21,347 nucleotides of DNA from Clostridium sp. UBA3947 (GTDB lineage Bacteria > Bacillota > Clostridia > Clostridiales > Clostridiaceae). The stretch spans positions 1-21,347 of the forward strand of contig DGDR01000142.1 of the NCBI GenBank assembly GCA_002385545.1, in the 5' to 3' direction. Position 1 is the first letter of the stretch, and each line of letters starts with the position of its first letter. Below, piece by piece: positions 1-6,473 of the stretch. The translations under genes and the position numbers were made by a program. The notes under the pieces are model-generated. The model made no database searches. It worked only from the letters and a program-made list of their open reading frames with translations, and had not been told where the DNA came from.

Positions 1-1
1 C

Positions 2-1342
2 CCCGTTAGGGGATTTTTTTATGTAAATCAAGGGACACCTCAAGAGCGTTATGAAGCTTTTGAACAGGCTGTACGGACTATCTATGCTAGTACCATGAAC
101 GAGGATGCGTTAAATTATCGAATGAATCGAGGGTTGGCCGATAAAGATGAACAAATGGCTATACTAGTACAACGGGTATCAGGAGATCGGCATGGAGACT
201 ATTTCTTCCCTCACATAGCTGGGGTGGGGAATTCTTCTAATCTTTATGTCTGGGATGAAAGTATTGATATGAATGCAGGAATGCTTCGTTTGGTATTTGG
301 ACTAGGTACCAGGGCAGTGGATCGAACTGATGGAGATTACGTTAGGGTAGTTTGCTTAGACAACCCGCTTAGAATTCCGCCAATGAACTATGAAGAACAG
401 AAGAAGTTTTCTCAACATCGATTAGATCTTCTTTCCTTTGCAGAAAACACTTTGCAAAGTAAGGACATAGATGAGGCCTTATCTCTTCCATTAAAAACAG
501 ATAAGTATTTATTTTTAAGTCCTGACTATGCCGCGGAAGCTCGCATGCGTGAATTAGGATATAAGAATTGGAAGGCGCCCTATTTATTAGATTTCAAAAA
601 GCTTTTTTCAGAAACAAAGTTTTCTTCTTTAATGAGAGAAATGCTAGCTCTACTATCTAAAGCATATCAATATCCAGTGGATATTGAATTTACTGCTAAC
701 TTTAATAAGGATAAGGGCTTTAAAGTAAATCTTTTGCAATGTCGTCCCTTACAAACCAAGGGCTTAGGTAAGACAATAAAGATACCAGAAATAAAGGATG
801 GTAAGGATTGCTTCTTTTCAAGTAAAGGTAGCTTTATGGGAGGAAGTGTACGTCTACCCATTGATTATGTTATATTTATTAGTGGAAATGAATACTTAAA
901 GTTAAGTGAACAAGGAAAATATGAAGTAGCTAGACAAATAGGCATAATTAACAGAGAAATGAAAGGGAAAAATGCTATGCTGGTGGGTTCAGGACGGTGG
1001 GGAAGCACTACACCATCCCTTGGAGTTCCAGTGCACTTTACTGAATTATGCAATATGAAGGTGCTTTGTGAATATTCATCGCAAAAAGAAGGATTTATGC
1101 CAGAGTTATCCTATGGTAGCCATTTCTTTCAGGATATCGTTGAAGCAGAAATCTTTTATGTGGCTATTTTTGATGGATATCAGGATGTGAATTTTAACCC
1201 TGAACGTATTTTGCAGGAAGAAAATTTGCTTACTTCCTTTTTGCCTGAAAGTGGTCAACTTAAGAATGTTATCCATATTGCAAAAACTAGTGGTATGGAA
1301 GTTTATTCTGATATTGTGACACAAAAGTTATTATGCAGGTAA
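2..1342 (+). CDS. PEP/pyruvate-binding (PPDK N-terminal-like) protein, 5' truncated by window edge
   Basis: The frame is open from base 2 with no stop, so the ATG at 95 is probably internal and the gene starts upstream of the window. The visible 446 codons include a region (YRMNRGLADKDEQMAILVQR, then a Gly-rich stretch with GLGTRAVDRTDGDY) that resembles the nucleotide-binding PEP/pyruvate-binding domain of PEP synthase and pyruvate phosphate dikinase. The usual GVMFT-type motif is replaced by FFPHIAGVGNSS. No phosphohistidine swivelling domain and no PEP-binding TIM barrel follow before the stop, so this is not a full PEP synthase or PPDK. It may be a stand-alone ATP-grasp-like enzyme or a regulatory relative. 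The family assignment rests on pattern recognition; the substrate is unknown. Confidence 0.65.
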   Translation, partial: PVRGFFYVNQGTPQERYEAFEQAVRTIYASTMNEDALNYRMNRGLADKDEQMAILVQRVSGDRHGDYFFPHIAGVGNSSNLYVWDESIDMNAGMLRLVFGLGTRAVDRTDGDYVRVVCLDNPLRIPPMNYEEQKKFSQHRLDLLSFAENTLQSKDIDEALSLPLKTDKYLFLSPDYAAEARMRELGYKNWKAPYLLDFKKLFSETKFSSLMREMLALLSKAYQYPVDIEFTANFNKDKGFKVNLLQCRPLQTKGLGKTIKIPEIKDGKDCFFSSKGSFMGGSVRLPIDYVIFISGNEYLKLSEQGKYEVARQIGIINREMKGKNAMLVGSGRWGSTTPSLGVPVHFTELCNMKVLCEYSSQKEGFMPELSYGSHFFQDIVEAEIFYVAIFDGYQDVNFNPERILQEENLLTSFLPESGQLKNVIHIAKTSGMEVYSDIVTQKLLCR

Positions 1343-1365
1343 TAGCTTATAAATATGAATGTATA

Positions 1366-1387
1366 AGGAAACTTTTTTCCTGCTTTT
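1366..1387 (+). terminator. weak intrinsic terminator candidate after the PEP-binding gene
   Basis: A 6-bp stem AGGAAA (1366-1371) / TTTCCT (1376-1381) with a 4-base loop is followed by GCTTTTT. It has only two G-C pairs, so termination would be inefficient at best. It lies between the PEP-binding gene and the lipoprotein start. Confidence 0.25.
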
Positions 1388-1416
1388 TCGTCTATCTTAA
1401 TAAGGAGGTTAATATT

Positions 1417-1935
1417 ATGAAAAAGTTATTAATTATTATTTTGGCTGTATTTATAATGAATTCATTTACAGCTTGTAGAATTAAGAACGAAAAAGCAGTG
1501 GTAGACAAGAAAGTAAATACATTAGCTAAACTAAATGAAGTTGTAGTAGAGCCACAGTGTAAGCCCTCTATGGGATTTTCCTTTAGTATTCCAGAAAACT
1601 GGGAGTATGAAATTATTACTAGCGATGATATACCTACTAGTAAAACCTCAGCTACCTTGAGACCTAAAAATGCTGGTAAAGATGAGGTTATTATTATTGA
1701 ATACGTGGAAGGATTTGCGGTATGTGGAACAGGACTTCGGGAGGATAAGATAAATTTTAATGGTTATGAGGCGGTTAAGGGATTCTATGATGGAAATAAG
1801 CTTTGGAGCTTTATTTCGTTAAGAGGTGATTATAGAGACTGCGTAATTATAAATTCTGCTCCAAGCTGGTATGATGATTATGAGGATGACATAAACTTAA
1901 TTTTAGCTTCCGTTAAATTTAAACACTATGAATAA
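1417..1935 (+). CDS. small secreted lipoprotein, function unknown
   Basis: 172 residues from the ATG at 1417, chosen because AAGGAGG lies at 1402-1408 with good spacing; the longer frame from 1333 has no such site. The N-terminus is MKK, a hydrophobic stretch, then SFTAC with Cys20 as the likely lipidated residue. Phe at -3 is slightly unusual for a lipobox. The mature part contains a segment (GFSFSIPENWEYEI) of the type seen in PsbP-like lipoproteins, then acidic and aromatic stretches and three further Cys. The protein would be anchored on the outer face of the membrane. No catalytic motif is visible. A good terminator follows at 1946. Confidence 0.75.
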   Translation: MKKLLIIILAVFIMNSFTACRIKNEKAVVDKKVNTLAKLNEVVVEPQCKPSMGFSFSIPENWEYEIITSDDIPTSKTSATLRPKNAGKDEVIIIEYVEGFAVCGTGLREDKINFNGYEAVKGFYDGNKLWSFISLRGDYRDCVIINSAPSWYDDYEDDINLILASVKFKHYE

Positions 1936-1945
1936 TAACCTGCTG

Positions 1946-1977
1946 GCGGCGCATTATGCGTCGCATTTAATTTTTTT
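1946..1977 (+). terminator. intrinsic terminator after lipoprotein gene
   Basis: Stem GCGGCGCA (1946-1953) / TGCGTCGC (1957-1964), eight pairs including one G-U, with loop TTA. A run of seven T follows at 1971-1977. Confidence 0.85.
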
Positions 1978-2020
1978 AACAAAAAATTGTTCATAGCTGT
2001 TATTGTTTTTCCAGCTGTAA

Positions 2021-2050
2021 TTGATTATTCTATATGTAGACAAATATATT
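2021..2050 (+). promoter_or_regulatory. candidate sigma-A promoter for the flavodiiron gene
   Basis: TTGATT at 2021-2026 and TATATT at 2045-2050 are separated by 18 bases, just upstream of the Shine-Dalgarno at 2064-2070. The preceding terminator supports a new transcription start here. Seen by eye only. Confidence 0.45.
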
Positions 2051-2076
2051 TTTATACAAAATCAAGGAGGATTAAT

Positions 2077-3300
2077 ATGAGAAAATTAAAAATAGCTGAT
2101 GGCATACATATGCTAACTATGAATGTAGAAGAAATACTATTTGAAGGAATATGGGAACTTGCTAACGGGGTAACTCTTAACTCTTATATAGTTCAAGGAG
2201 AAAAAACTGCAATCATTGATGGAGTAATTGGTTGGGATGGTATACCTGAAACCCTCTATAAAAACTTGGAGGAAATAGGTGTTGATCCACAAAATATTGA
2301 TTATTTAATTGTTAATCATATGGAACCAGACCATTCTGGCTGGATTTCAAATTTCAGAAAAATTAAAGATAACTTTACAGTAATATGCACAGAAAAAGCT
2401 GCAAAGATGGTAGCATCCTTTTATGGTGAGGAAAATATAAGAGTGGTAAAGGAAGGAGATACTTTAGACCTAGGAAAGGGTAAGGTGTTAAGTTTCCATC
2501 CAGTACCAAACGTTCACTGGCCAGATACCATGTACACCTATGAAAGATCTACAAAAACTCTCTTTTCCTGTGATATGTTCGGAGCCTTCGGCATGATGGG
2601 AGAGCATTGCTTTGATGATCAGTTGACTGCAGAAGAGATTGACTTCTTTGAAAGGGAAGGAATAAGATACTATTCTAATGTTATGGCAACTTTTACAGCC
2701 AGTGTGAAGAAAGCAATCGAAAAAGCAAAGACATTGGAATTAGGTACAATAGCACCAGGTCATGGTCCAGTTTATAGAAGCAATCCTCAAAAAATCATAG
2801 ATGACTATATTAGATATACTAAGTATGCAGAGGGAGCAGGTAAGAATGAAGTTACCATATTGTGGGGTTCTATGTATGGTATGACTAGAAAAGCTGTTGA
2901 TTATGTTGAATCAATACTTCAAAGAGAGGGAGTTAAGTATAACAAGCTAGAAATGCCCCTAGACACTGAAAGTGAAATGGTGGCAACTGTATTTAAATCT
3001 GCCGCTATTATTATTGCAGCACCTACATATGAATACAAGCTTTTCCCACCAGTGGCAACAGCTTTAAATGAGGTGGGAAGAAAGAAGATTACAGGTAAGG
3101 CAGCCTTTAGATTTGGTTCATATGGCTGGTCTGGCGGTGCAGAGAAGGAGCTTGCAGAAATAGTTGAAAGAAACAGAATGAACTGGCAGTTCATTGAATC
3201 TGTAGAGTTTGAAGGAGCACCAAAAGAAGAAGATCTTGCAAAAGTGGAAGCAGGAGTATTAGCCCTTATAGAAAAGATGAGAGATAAGGTAGTAGAGTAA
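2077..3300 (+). CDS. FprA-type flavodiiron protein (A-type flavoprotein)
   Basis: 407 residues from the ATG at 2077, which has AAGGAGG at 2064-2070; the longer frame from 1987 overlaps the promoter area. Residues 1 to about 250 form the metallo-beta-lactamase-like domain with the full diiron ligand set: His81, Glu83, Asp85, His86 (HMEPDH), His147, Asp166 and His229. Residues from about 256 are a flavodoxin-like FMN domain with GSMYGMT at 264-270. There is no rubredoxin extension, so the core two-domain length matches class A. Such proteins are cytosolic and reduce O2 to water and/or NO to N2O using electrons from rubredoxin or a flavoprotein; in anaerobes they detoxify oxygen. Which substrate dominates cannot be told from sequence. 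It probably forms an operon with the ArsC-like gene 17 bases downstream. Confidence 0.95.
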   Translation: MRKLKIADGIHMLTMNVEEILFEGIWELANGVTLNSYIVQGEKTAIIDGVIGWDGIPETLYKNLEEIGVDPQNIDYLIVNHMEPDHSGWISNFRKIKDNFTVICTEKAAKMVASFYGEENIRVVKEGDTLDLGKGKVLSFHPVPNVHWPDTMYTYERSTKTLFSCDMFGAFGMMGEHCFDDQLTAEEIDFFEREGIRYYSNVMATFTASVKKAIEKAKTLELGTIAPGHGPVYRSNPQKIIDDYIRYTKYAEGAGKNEVTILWGSMYGMTRKAVDYVESILQREGVKYNKLEMPLDTESEMVATVFKSAAIIIAAPTYEYKLFPPVATALNEVGRKKITGKAAFRFGSYGWSGGAEKELAEIVERNRMNWQFIESVEFEGAPKEEDLAKVEAGVLALIEKMRDKVVE

Positions 3301-3317
3301 TTATACGGAGGAACTTT

Positions 3318-3674
3318 ATGGTATTTTTATGTTACCCTAAATGTACAACTTATCAGAAAGCCAAAAAGTGGTTAGAAACAAATAAGATAGCCTTTGGAGA
3401 AAGGCATATTAAAGAAAATAATCCTACTGTTCAGGAATTAAAGGATTGGCATAAAAAAAGTGGTCTACCCTTGAAGAAGTTCTTCAATACCAGTGGATTA
3501 CTGTATAAGGAATTGAATTTGAAGACCAAGCTTCCTACTATGAGCGAAGATGAGCAATATAGCCTTTTAGCATCTGATGGAATGTTAGTGAAGCGCCCAA
3601 TCCTTATTGGTGAGGGTTTTGTTTTGATAGGATTTAATGAAGATGAATGGAAAAAAGCCCTTGGTATGAGATAG
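3318..3674 (+). CDS. ArsC/Spx-family thioredoxin-fold protein
   Basis: 118 residues, with GGAGG at 3307-3311 just before the ATG. The N-terminal YPKCTTYQKAKKWL carries the single ArsC-type Cys (Cys9), with a further Cys at position 5. The conserved middle NTSGLLYKELNLK (57-69) and the LVKRPILI motif (90-97) with the family Arg-Pro are present. This matches the arsenate reductase/Spx/YffB superfamily. The Spx-type CxxC redox switch is not present as such (the Cys are at 5 and 9). Arsenate reductase activity should not be assumed: there is no ars gene nearby, and many family members are uncharacterised redox or regulatory proteins. Its position behind the flavodiiron gene suggests a link to oxidative or nitrosative stress, which is inference. 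No clear terminator follows in the 225 bases to the next gene. Confidence 0.85.
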   Translation: MVFLCYPKCTTYQKAKKWLETNKIAFGERHIKENNPTVQELKDWHKKSGLPLKKFFNTSGLLYKELNLKTKLPTMSEDEQYSLLASDGMLVKRPILIGEGFVLIGFNEDEWKKALGMR

Positions 3675-3899
3675 CGACTAATGTAATTGAATATTACTTT
3701 AAGAGAAGGGTTGCATTTCTTTCCTTCTTTGGTTATAATAAGGAATATTAGAAAGACAGAGATATAATTATCTGTGGTTTTGTTTCAGCTTTTCATATAA
3801 AAAATGAGCTATAAGATAGAACAAATTAAAAGATTGATTTTTTAGATATGCTAATTATTATTAGCGTGAGAATTTTAAAGTAACCAGAGGTGGGATGTT

Positions 3900-4742
3900 A
3901 TGAGAAATGCAAAAGTAATGACAATTCAAGATATATCATGTTATGGACAGTGCTCACTTACAGTGGCCCTTCCTATAATATCTGCTTGTGGGATAGAGAC
4001 TGCCATTTTACCATCTGCAGTGCTTTCAACCCATACTGGAGGTTTTACCAATTTTACCTTTCGTGATTTAACGGAGGATATTCCTAAAATAATGAACCAT
4101 TGGGTTAGTGAAGGGATAAGCTTTGATTGCATATATACAGGCTATCTTGGTAGTTTGACACAAATTCAGTATGTAAAGGAGCTTTTTAAAAATGTACTTA
4201 GGGAAGGCGGACTAAAAATAGTTGATCCTGCCATGGCTGATAACGGTAAGCTTTATTATGGCTTTGATTTAGACTTTGCCCATGAAATGGCTAGTCTTTG
4301 TGGAGAAGCAGATATTATACTTCCAAACATAACGGAAGCCTGTTTTATGTGTGATAAGGAGTTTATTGCAAGCCAGCATACACCAGAATATATTGATGAG
4401 CTTCTTACTGCCCTTAAAAACCTTGGTGCAAAGAAGATTGTTCTTAAGGGTGTTAGCTATGAAGATTCAAAGTTAGGTGTAATTGTTTATGATACAGATA
4501 CTGGTGAAAAAAAGGAATACTTTAAAGAAAGAATAAGCTGGTCATCACATGGTACTGGTGATTGTTACGCAGCAGCTTTAACAGGAGCAGTTCTTCAAGG
4601 TAAAAGTCTTTATGATGCTGCAGCTTTGGCCGCTGATTTCGTAGTTGAAGCCTTAAGATTAACAAAGGGAGATAACAGTCACTGGTACGGAGTTAAGTTT
4701 GAAAAAGCTCTACCATTGTTAGTTCAAGAATTAAATAAATAG
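3900..4742 (+). CDS. pdxY: pyridoxal/pyridoxamine kinase (vitamin B6 salvage)
   Basis: 280 residues, ribokinase-fold. It phosphorylates the 5'-hydroxyl of pyridoxal, pyridoxamine or pyridoxine with ATP in the cytosol. Visible signatures are the N-terminal VMTIQDISCYGQCSLTVALP typical of PdxK/PdxY, VDPAMADNG (108-116), LPNITEA (141-147), KGV (183-185) and the anion hole with catalytic Asp, HGTGD (217-221). The start at 3900 is supported by AGAGGTGG at 3886-3893. The length fits the PdxY/pyridoxamine kinase family (about 280-290). A related HMP kinase is possible but less likely, because the GSDxSGGAG motif of ThiD is missing. No convincing terminator lies between this gene and TPP riboswitch 1, so read-through into the thiM-like operon is possible. 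Confidence 0.88.
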   Translation: MRNAKVMTIQDISCYGQCSLTVALPIISACGIETAILPSAVLSTHTGGFTNFTFRDLTEDIPKIMNHWVSEGISFDCIYTGYLGSLTQIQYVKELFKNVLREGGLKIVDPAMADNGKLYYGFDLDFAHEMASLCGEADIILPNITEACFMCDKEFIASQHTPEYIDELLTALKNLGAKKIVLKGVSYEDSKLGVIVYDTDTGEKKEYFKERISWSSHGTGDCYAAALTGAVLQGKSLYDAAALAADFVVEALRLTKGDNSHWYGVKFEKALPLLVQELNK

Positions 4743-4763
4743 CCTATAAGAATCTGGTTTTTG

Positions 4764-4780
4764 CAATAATAAAATTATTG
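4764..4780. other. AT-rich perfect inverted repeat downstream of pdxY
   Basis: CAATAAT (4764-4770) and ATTATTG (4774-4780) form a perfect 7-base inverted repeat with an AAA spacer between pdxY and the TPP leader. No T run follows, so it is not a typical terminator. It could be an operator or chance in AT-rich DNA. Confidence 0.3.
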
Positions 4781-4818
4781 ATGTGTCGTAGCTTGTTGAA
4801 AATTTAAAAATTTAATAT

Positions 4819-4899
4819 GTTGCAGGGGGACCTATAGTGGTTGAGAAGGTAAAACCTGACCCTTTGAACCTGTCAGTTAACACTGTCGTAGGGAGCAAC
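4819..4899 (+). ncRNA. TPP riboswitch aptamer 1 (THI element) for thiM-like operon
   Basis: It contains the THI-box core: the GGGGGA start of P2, TTGAGA, ACCC (spanning the step to 4861), TTTGAACCTG and CGTAGGGA. P1 is GTTGC (4819-4823) with GCAAC (4895-4899). The aptamer binds thiamine pyrophosphate. A terminator at 4940-4967 and the gene at 5026 make it a transcriptional OFF switch. A competing antiterminator can be drawn: GGGAGCAACTA (4891-4901) with TAGTGCGTTCC (4936-4946), ten pairs with two single-base bulges, overlapping both P1 and the terminator arm. No good promoter of its own was found. Confidence 0.95.
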
Positions 4900-4939
4900 T
4901 AATTATAAATATTATTTATTATTAATATTATGATGTAGT

Positions 4940-4967
4940 GCGTTCCTTATGAGGGAACGCTTTTTTT
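4940..4967 (+). terminator. riboswitch-controlled terminator of TPP leader 1
   Basis: Stem GCGTTCC (4940-4946) / GGAACGC (4954-4960), seven perfect pairs, loop of seven, then T7 at 4961-4967. It lies 40 bases after the aptamer and 58 bases before the gene it would switch off. Confidence 0.92.
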
Positions 4968-5025
4968 ATATCAAGACAATTTAAAGTCGAAGCCTTGATA
5001 ATATTTATAGAAAGGAAGCTGGTAA

Positions 5026-5859
5026 ATGGTTAAAAAGGATATTCAAAAGGAAATTTTTCAGGCAGTGGAAGCAGTAAAGAAGACAAATCCTATGGTAGGT
5101 TCCATCACAAATACTGTAACCATTAATTTTGTAGCCAATACTCAGCTAGCGGTGGGAGGTTCCGCTGCTATGGTTTATCTAGCTGAAGAGGGAGAGTTTT
5201 TGGCTAAAGCTGCTGGTGCAATGTATATAAACGTAGGAACCCTATTACCTATTCATGATGAGGTCTTACCTTGTGTAGCTAAAGTTTTGCAGGCTACAGG
5301 GAAACCCTGGGTGCTAGATCCAGTAGCGGTGGGAATAGGCTCCCTTAGAACTAAGCTGTTAAGAGAATTTAAAGAGTATAGGCCTCATGTCATTCGAGGT
5401 AATGCTTCAGAAATTATTGCCCTTGCTGGATTGTGGGAGCTCGATGGCGGAGAGGCTATGTCAAAGGTAAGAGGAGTTGATTCTACCGATTCTGTAATGG
5501 CCGCAAGGGATGCTGCTGTGTCCTTAGCAAAATGGACAGGTGGAGCGGTAGCTGTATCAGGAAAAACTGATTTAATTACTGATGGAAAGATCCTTGCCTA
5601 TTCATATGGTGGCTCTCACTTTATGCCTAGAATTACCGGAGCAGGTTGTTCCTTGGCTGGAGTGGCTGCGGTTTACGCAGCAGTTACGTCTCCTTTTATT
5701 GCAGCACTAACTGCTGCTGCCGTATACAATTTAGCAGGAAGTCGAGCTGAGGCGAAGGTGGACGGGCCAGGAAGCTTTCAGAGCAAATTCCTTGATGAAC
5801 TTTATAAAGCAAGGGCTGAGGAAATTGCTAGCAATCACTTTGATATAGAGGAGGTTTAA
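5026..5859 (+). CDS. thiM: ThiM-family kinase, divergent paralogue (hydroxyethylthiazole kinase-like)
   Basis: 277 residues; ATG at 5026 with AAAGGA at 5011-5016. The ThiM fold is shown by LDPVAVG (98-104), RGNASEI (124-130), VSGKTD (177-182) and a catalytic-site GAGC with Cys208. ThiM phosphorylates hydroxyethylthiazole for thiamine salvage. Compared with the second ThiM at 14983, the substrate-end motifs differ: HNITN is GSITN, GASPIMADD is GGSAAMVYL, and GTGC is GAGC. This suggests an altered substrate or a separate subfamily. It is followed 3 bases later by a thiamine-binding protein and is controlled by a TPP riboswitch, so a thiamine-related role is firm although the exact substrate is not. 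Confidence 0.85.
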   Translation: MVKKDIQKEIFQAVEAVKKTNPMVGSITNTVTINFVANTQLAVGGSAAMVYLAEEGEFLAKAAGAMYINVGTLLPIHDEVLPCVAKVLQATGKPWVLDPVAVGIGSLRTKLLREFKEYRPHVIRGNASEIIALAGLWELDGGEAMSKVRGVDSTDSVMAARDAAVSLAKWTGGAVAVSGKTDLITDGKILAYSYGGSHFMPRITGAGCSLAGVAAVYAAVTSPFIAALTAAAVYNLAGSRAEAKVDGPGSFQSKFLDELYKARAEEIASNHFDIEEV

Positions 5860-5862
5860 TAC

Positions 5863-6192
5863 ATGAATACCTTAATTGCAGTTGCTATTGCGCCATTTGG
5901 CATTGGAGATGAGCTATCTACCGAGGTAGCAGAAGTGGTGAAGGTAATTCGGCAGTCTGGATTGCCCAATCGTACTAATTCCATGTTTACAGAGATTGAA
6001 GGACCTTGGGATGAAGTGATGCAGGTGGTAAAGGAGGCTACCTTTGTGTTAGCTAACAAGGGCATCAGGACAGAAGTGGTACTAAAGGCAGATGTTCGTC
6101 CAGGCTATACTAATATGATGAATAATAAGGTAAATAAAATCAATGAGATCTTAGATAATCAGGGCAAGATACAGGCTAATACAAAAGATTGA
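5863..6192 (+). CDS. thiamine-binding protein, MTH1187/YkoF-like family
   Basis: 109 residues; GAGGAGG at 5848-5854 lies within the end of the upstream gene, so translation is probably coupled. The sequence MNTLIAVAIAPFG, then a GPWDEVMQVVKEA helix region, and KGIRTEVVLKADVR fit the small ferredoxin-like-fold MTH1187 family (former DUF77), members of which bind thiamine or related pyrimidines. It has no signal peptide or membrane segment, so it is cytosolic. Co-transcription with the divergent ThiM under a TPP riboswitch supports thiamine or HMP/thiazole handling. A carrier or buffer role is inference. The -35 box of the rib promoter overlaps its stop codon. Confidence 0.85.
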   Translation: MNTLIAVAIAPFGIGDELSTEVAEVVKVIRQSGLPNRTNSMFTEIEGPWDEVMQVVKEATFVLANKGIRTEVVLKADVRPGYTNMMNNKVNKINEILDNQGKIQANTKD

Positions 6193-6217
6193 CAAATTTA
6201 TATCAATATGTTAATAT
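6189..6217 (+). promoter_or_regulatory. sigma-A promoter of the riboflavin operon
   Basis: Perfect TTGACA at 6189-6194. TAATAT at 6212-6217 lies at 17-base spacing; a perfect TATAAT at 6215-6220 lies at 20-base spacing. Transcription would start a few bases before the FMN riboswitch. The -35 overlaps the stop codon (6190-6192) of the upstream gene. Confidence 0.75.
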
Positions 6218-6238
6218 AATATAAAATTGAATAGAAAA

Positions 6239-6344
6239 GTCTTCAGGGCAGGGTGTAAGTCCCTACCGGCGGTATAGCCCGCGAGCCGTAAGGCAGATTC
6301 GGTGAAATTCCGAAGCCGACAGTATAGTCTGGATGGGAGAAGAT
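6239..6344 (+). ncRNA. FMN riboswitch (RFN element)
   Basis: The conserved RFN blocks are present in order: CTTCAGGGCAGGGTG, CCCTACCGGCGGTA, AGCCCGCGAGCC, GATTCGGTGAAATTCCGAAGCCGACAG (given here as a block name at 6296-6321, not as new data) and GGATGGGAGAAGA. P1 is TCTTC (6240-6244) with GAAGA (6339-6343). It senses FMN and controls the rib operon by transcription attenuation with the terminator at 6420. A likely antiterminator is CAGGGTGTAA (6249-6258) with TTATACCCTG (6415-6424), ten pairs with one G-U. It uses bases from both aptamer helix P2 and the terminator's left arm, so the two states exclude each other. Confidence 0.97.
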
Positions 6345-6419
6345 GATTTTAGTAAGTGATTATAAGTGTATGATTTTATAATCATATTAAAAATAAGATA
6401 ATTTTTTGAAACCATTATA

Positions 6420-6445
6420 CCCTGAGATTTTTCTCGGGGTTTTTT
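6420..6445 (+). terminator. FMN-controlled terminator in the rib leader
   Basis: Stem CCCTGAG (6420-6426) / CTCGGGG (6433-6439), seven pairs with one G-U, loop ATTTTT, then T6 at 6440-6445. It lies only about 13 bases before the ribD Shine-Dalgarno region. Confidence 0.9.
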
Positions 6446-6473
6446 ATTTATGAAATATGGGGGTGATGTTTAT

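Noticed and set aside
667..861. Minus-strand open frames throughout the window
   Set aside because: All lie opposite well-supported + strand genes, have no ribosome sites and read as reverse-complement shadows with odd Ser/Pro-rich composition.
3318..3674. Arsenic resistance operon
   Set aside because: The ArsC-like gene has no arsB, arsR or acr3 neighbours; the family includes many non-arsenate proteins.
3675..3899. Terminator or regulatory RNA between the ArsC-like gene and pdxY
   Set aside because: Only short AT-rich repeats and a weak AGAAGG/CCTTCT pairing with a long loop; no T run and no good promoter pair.
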